17,659 nt of DNA. Source: Fidelibacterota bacterium (GTDB taxonomy: Bacteria > Fidelibacterota > Marinisomatia > Marinisomatales > TCS55). A program made the translations under genes and the position numbers. Below are positions 17,286 to 17,659 of the stretch, in pieces (within the stretch, counting starts at the first letter, position 1; the number at the start of each line of letters is the position of its first letter). Where the stretch lies: positions 1-17,659 of the forward strand of contig JAAZYT010000104.1 in assembly GCA_014239505.1 (NCBI GenBank), in the 5' to 3' direction. The notes under the pieces were generated by a model. It searched no databases and was not told the origin of the DNA. It was given only the letters and a program-made list of their open reading frames with translations.

Positions 17286-17378
17286 GGTAGGAAGTATTGA
17301 TTGGAGAAAATTTAAAATTTCGCCGTCTTCTTCACCTACCGTTTTATTTAATATTCGGTCAGGCGACTTGGACGGCGA
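17286..17378 (-). promoter_or_regulatory. Candidate attenuator: competing RNA pairings upstream of ilvD
   Basis: In the minus-strand RNA, segment A (17371-17378, UCGCCGUC), within the last leader codons, is a perfect 8-base complement of segment B (17320-17327, GACGGCGA). A second pair joins P (17335-17340, GGUAGG) to C (17286-17291, CCUACC), extendable by AAG/CUU after a 2-base bulge. The order is A-P-B-C, so A:B and P:C cross and cannot easily coexist. A ribosome stalled on the early Leu/Ile/Val codons would leave A free to pair with B; one at the leader stop would cover A and allow P:C. P:C is followed by AT-rich sequence with a T run (CTTTTTG) some bases later, so it is not a textbook intrinsic terminator. 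The termination step is the uncertain part. Confidence 0.5.
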
Positions 17379-17508
17379 GTCCAATAATCACTAGAATAAG
17401 CAGATCAATAATTAGCGAATTAATTCGCATGGATTCAATACCAATAGTGGCGTCAAGCTCAAGAGCTTTTATATCATTAGATTGATTGGTTGATATTTTA
17501 TTAATCAT
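17359..17508 (-). CDS. Putative branched-chain amino acid leader peptide (IlvL-like)
   Basis: This short reading frame upstream of ilvD ends in SLIIDLLILVIIGLAVQVA, where 13 of 19 residues are Leu, Ile or Val: the regulating amino acids of the operon it precedes. This is how leader peptides such as E. coli IlvL work: the ribosome stalls when charged tRNA for these residues is scarce. The stop is 146 bp before ilvD. Two starts are possible. ATG 17508 gives 49 residues, with AAGGA 13 bases upstream. ATG 17430 gives 23 residues, a length typical of such leaders but without a visible ribosome-binding site. The final codons (ctc gcc gtc caa gtc gcc) are unusually GC-rich for this genome because they also form RNA segment A. 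I recognise no homolog; the call rests on composition, position and structure. Confidence 0.65.
   Translation of the reverse strand: MINKISTNQSNDIKALELDATIGIESMRINSLIIDLLILVIIGLAVQVA
17415..17428 (-). repeat. 14-bp perfect palindrome at the inner leader start
   Basis: GCGAATTAATTCGC is its own reverse complement and, as RNA, can form a 5-bp stem with a UUAA loop. It touches the ATG at 17430 and the first codons before the Leu/Ile/Val run, so it could affect initiation there or pause RNA polymerase early in the leader. Confidence 0.45.
17455..17468 (-). repeat. Small hairpin within the leader
   Basis: On the minus strand AAGCTC and GAGCTT flank two T residues, giving a 5-bp stem with a 4-base loop in RNA. 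It lies in the first half of the longer (49-residue) leader frame. It may be a minor element of the leader fold or chance. Confidence 0.35.
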
Positions 17509-17521
17509 ACTTAATACTAGT

Positions 17522-17550
17522 TCCTTGTTATTGTTTATAAATAACAAGGA
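17522..17550 (-). repeat. 11-bp inverted repeat at the predicted transcription start
   Basis: TCCTTGTTATT and AATAACAAGGA are perfect complements around a 7-base spacer. The repeat lies immediately downstream of the candidate -10 element, so as DNA it could be an operator for a dimeric repressor. The minus-strand copy of AAGGA in its downstream arm is also the only Shine-Dalgarno-like sequence for the leader frame starting at 17508. No T run follows, so it does not look like an intrinsic terminator. Confidence 0.55.
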
Positions 17551-17554
17551 GGAG

Positions 17555-17583
17555 ACATTAATCAAATGGTATATGTCCTGCAA
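17555..17583 (-). promoter_or_regulatory. Candidate sigma70-type promoter of the ilv-leu operon
   Basis: On the minus strand TTGCAG (17583-17578) and TAATGT (17560-17555) are separated by exactly 17 bp, a plausible -35/-10 pair. Transcription would begin near 17548, inside the inverted repeat and about 40 bases before the longer leader start. The region is AT-rich and the match imperfect. If the host is from the Bacteroidota group its own promoter consensus differs, so this is tentative. Confidence 0.35.
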
Positions 17584-17659
17584 TACCTTTTTTAGTCACT
17601 TTAATAAATTTTTAACTAACTTCTGAATATTCATGACTATTGAAGCATTTGTAACTATA

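Larger units (their letters stand above)
17213..17659 (-). promoter_or_regulatory. 5' control region of the ilv-leu operon
   Basis: This 447-bp stretch has no long gene but is dense with structure on the minus strand: a candidate promoter, an inverted repeat at the predicted start, two smaller hairpins, a Leu/Ile/Val-rich short reading frame, and competing pairings between that frame and ilvD. The individual elements are listed separately. Together they look like an attenuation-controlled leader for branched-chain amino acid synthesis. Beyond the proposed promoter (above about 17590) I see only a short open tail that cannot be judged. Confidence 0.65.

Noticed and set aside
17297..17485. 62-residue plus-strand reading frame opposite the leader
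   Set aside because: It has no ribosome-binding site or recognisable sequence and overlaps the better-supported leader structures on the other strand.
17596..17659. Minus-strand frame open to the right edge, ending at 17596 with a 20-residue lysine/leucine-rich tail
   Set aside because: It could be the C-terminus of an upstream gene, since it stops just before the proposed promoter, but 20 residues are too few to support a call.

Overview
The window is AT-rich bacterial DNA in which every supported gene lies on the minus strand, so transcription runs from high to low coordinates. Gene families point to the Fibrobacterota-Chlorobiota-Bacteroidota neighbourhood, with marine Marinimicrobia (SAR406) as my best guess. 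The reasons are a single-chain alpha-beta E1 of a 2-oxoacid dehydrogenase, a Bacteroidota-like short ketol-acid reductoisomerase, an ilv-leu gene string of Bacteroidota style, low GC, and mostly weak or absent Shine-Dalgarno sequences. This placement is inference from remembered family resemblance, not from a search.

Region 1 (17659 down to 17213) has no long gene. It reads as the 5' control region of a branched-chain amino acid operon: a candidate promoter, an 11-bp inverted repeat at the predicted transcription start, a short open reading frame ending in a dense run of Leu, Ile and Val codons, and competing RNA pairings downstream. I interpret this as a leader peptide and attenuator.

Region 2 (17212 down to 7443) is a tightly packed eight-gene operon: ilvD-ilvB-ilvN-ilvC-leuB-leuA-leuC-leuD. 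Gaps are at most 16 bp, and there are short overlaps at ilvB/ilvN and leuB/leuA. It encodes acetohydroxyacid synthase (both subunits), the reductoisomerase and the dehydratase for valine and isoleucine, and the complete leucine branch. Threonine deaminase (IlvA) and the branched-chain aminotransferase (IlvE) are not here. The operon ends at a strong intrinsic terminator (7367-7394).

Region 3 (7348 down to 5958) holds a small three-helix membrane protein overlapped by a class V PLP-dependent enzyme that lacks a desulfurase-type cysteine. Region 4 (5865 down to 4188) has a pterin/queuosine set: a QueD-family protein without any cysteine, a YhhQ-type queuosine-precursor transporter with a TTG start, and GTP cyclohydrolase I (FolE). 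Region 5 (4180 to the left edge) is a 2-oxoacid dehydrogenase module: Lpd (E3), LipB, the fused E1, and the start of E2. The E1 resembles the branched-chain type, so the window couples synthesis of branched-chain 2-oxoacids with a complex likely to oxidise them.

I see no tRNA, rRNA, CRISPR array, insertion sequence or phage gene.
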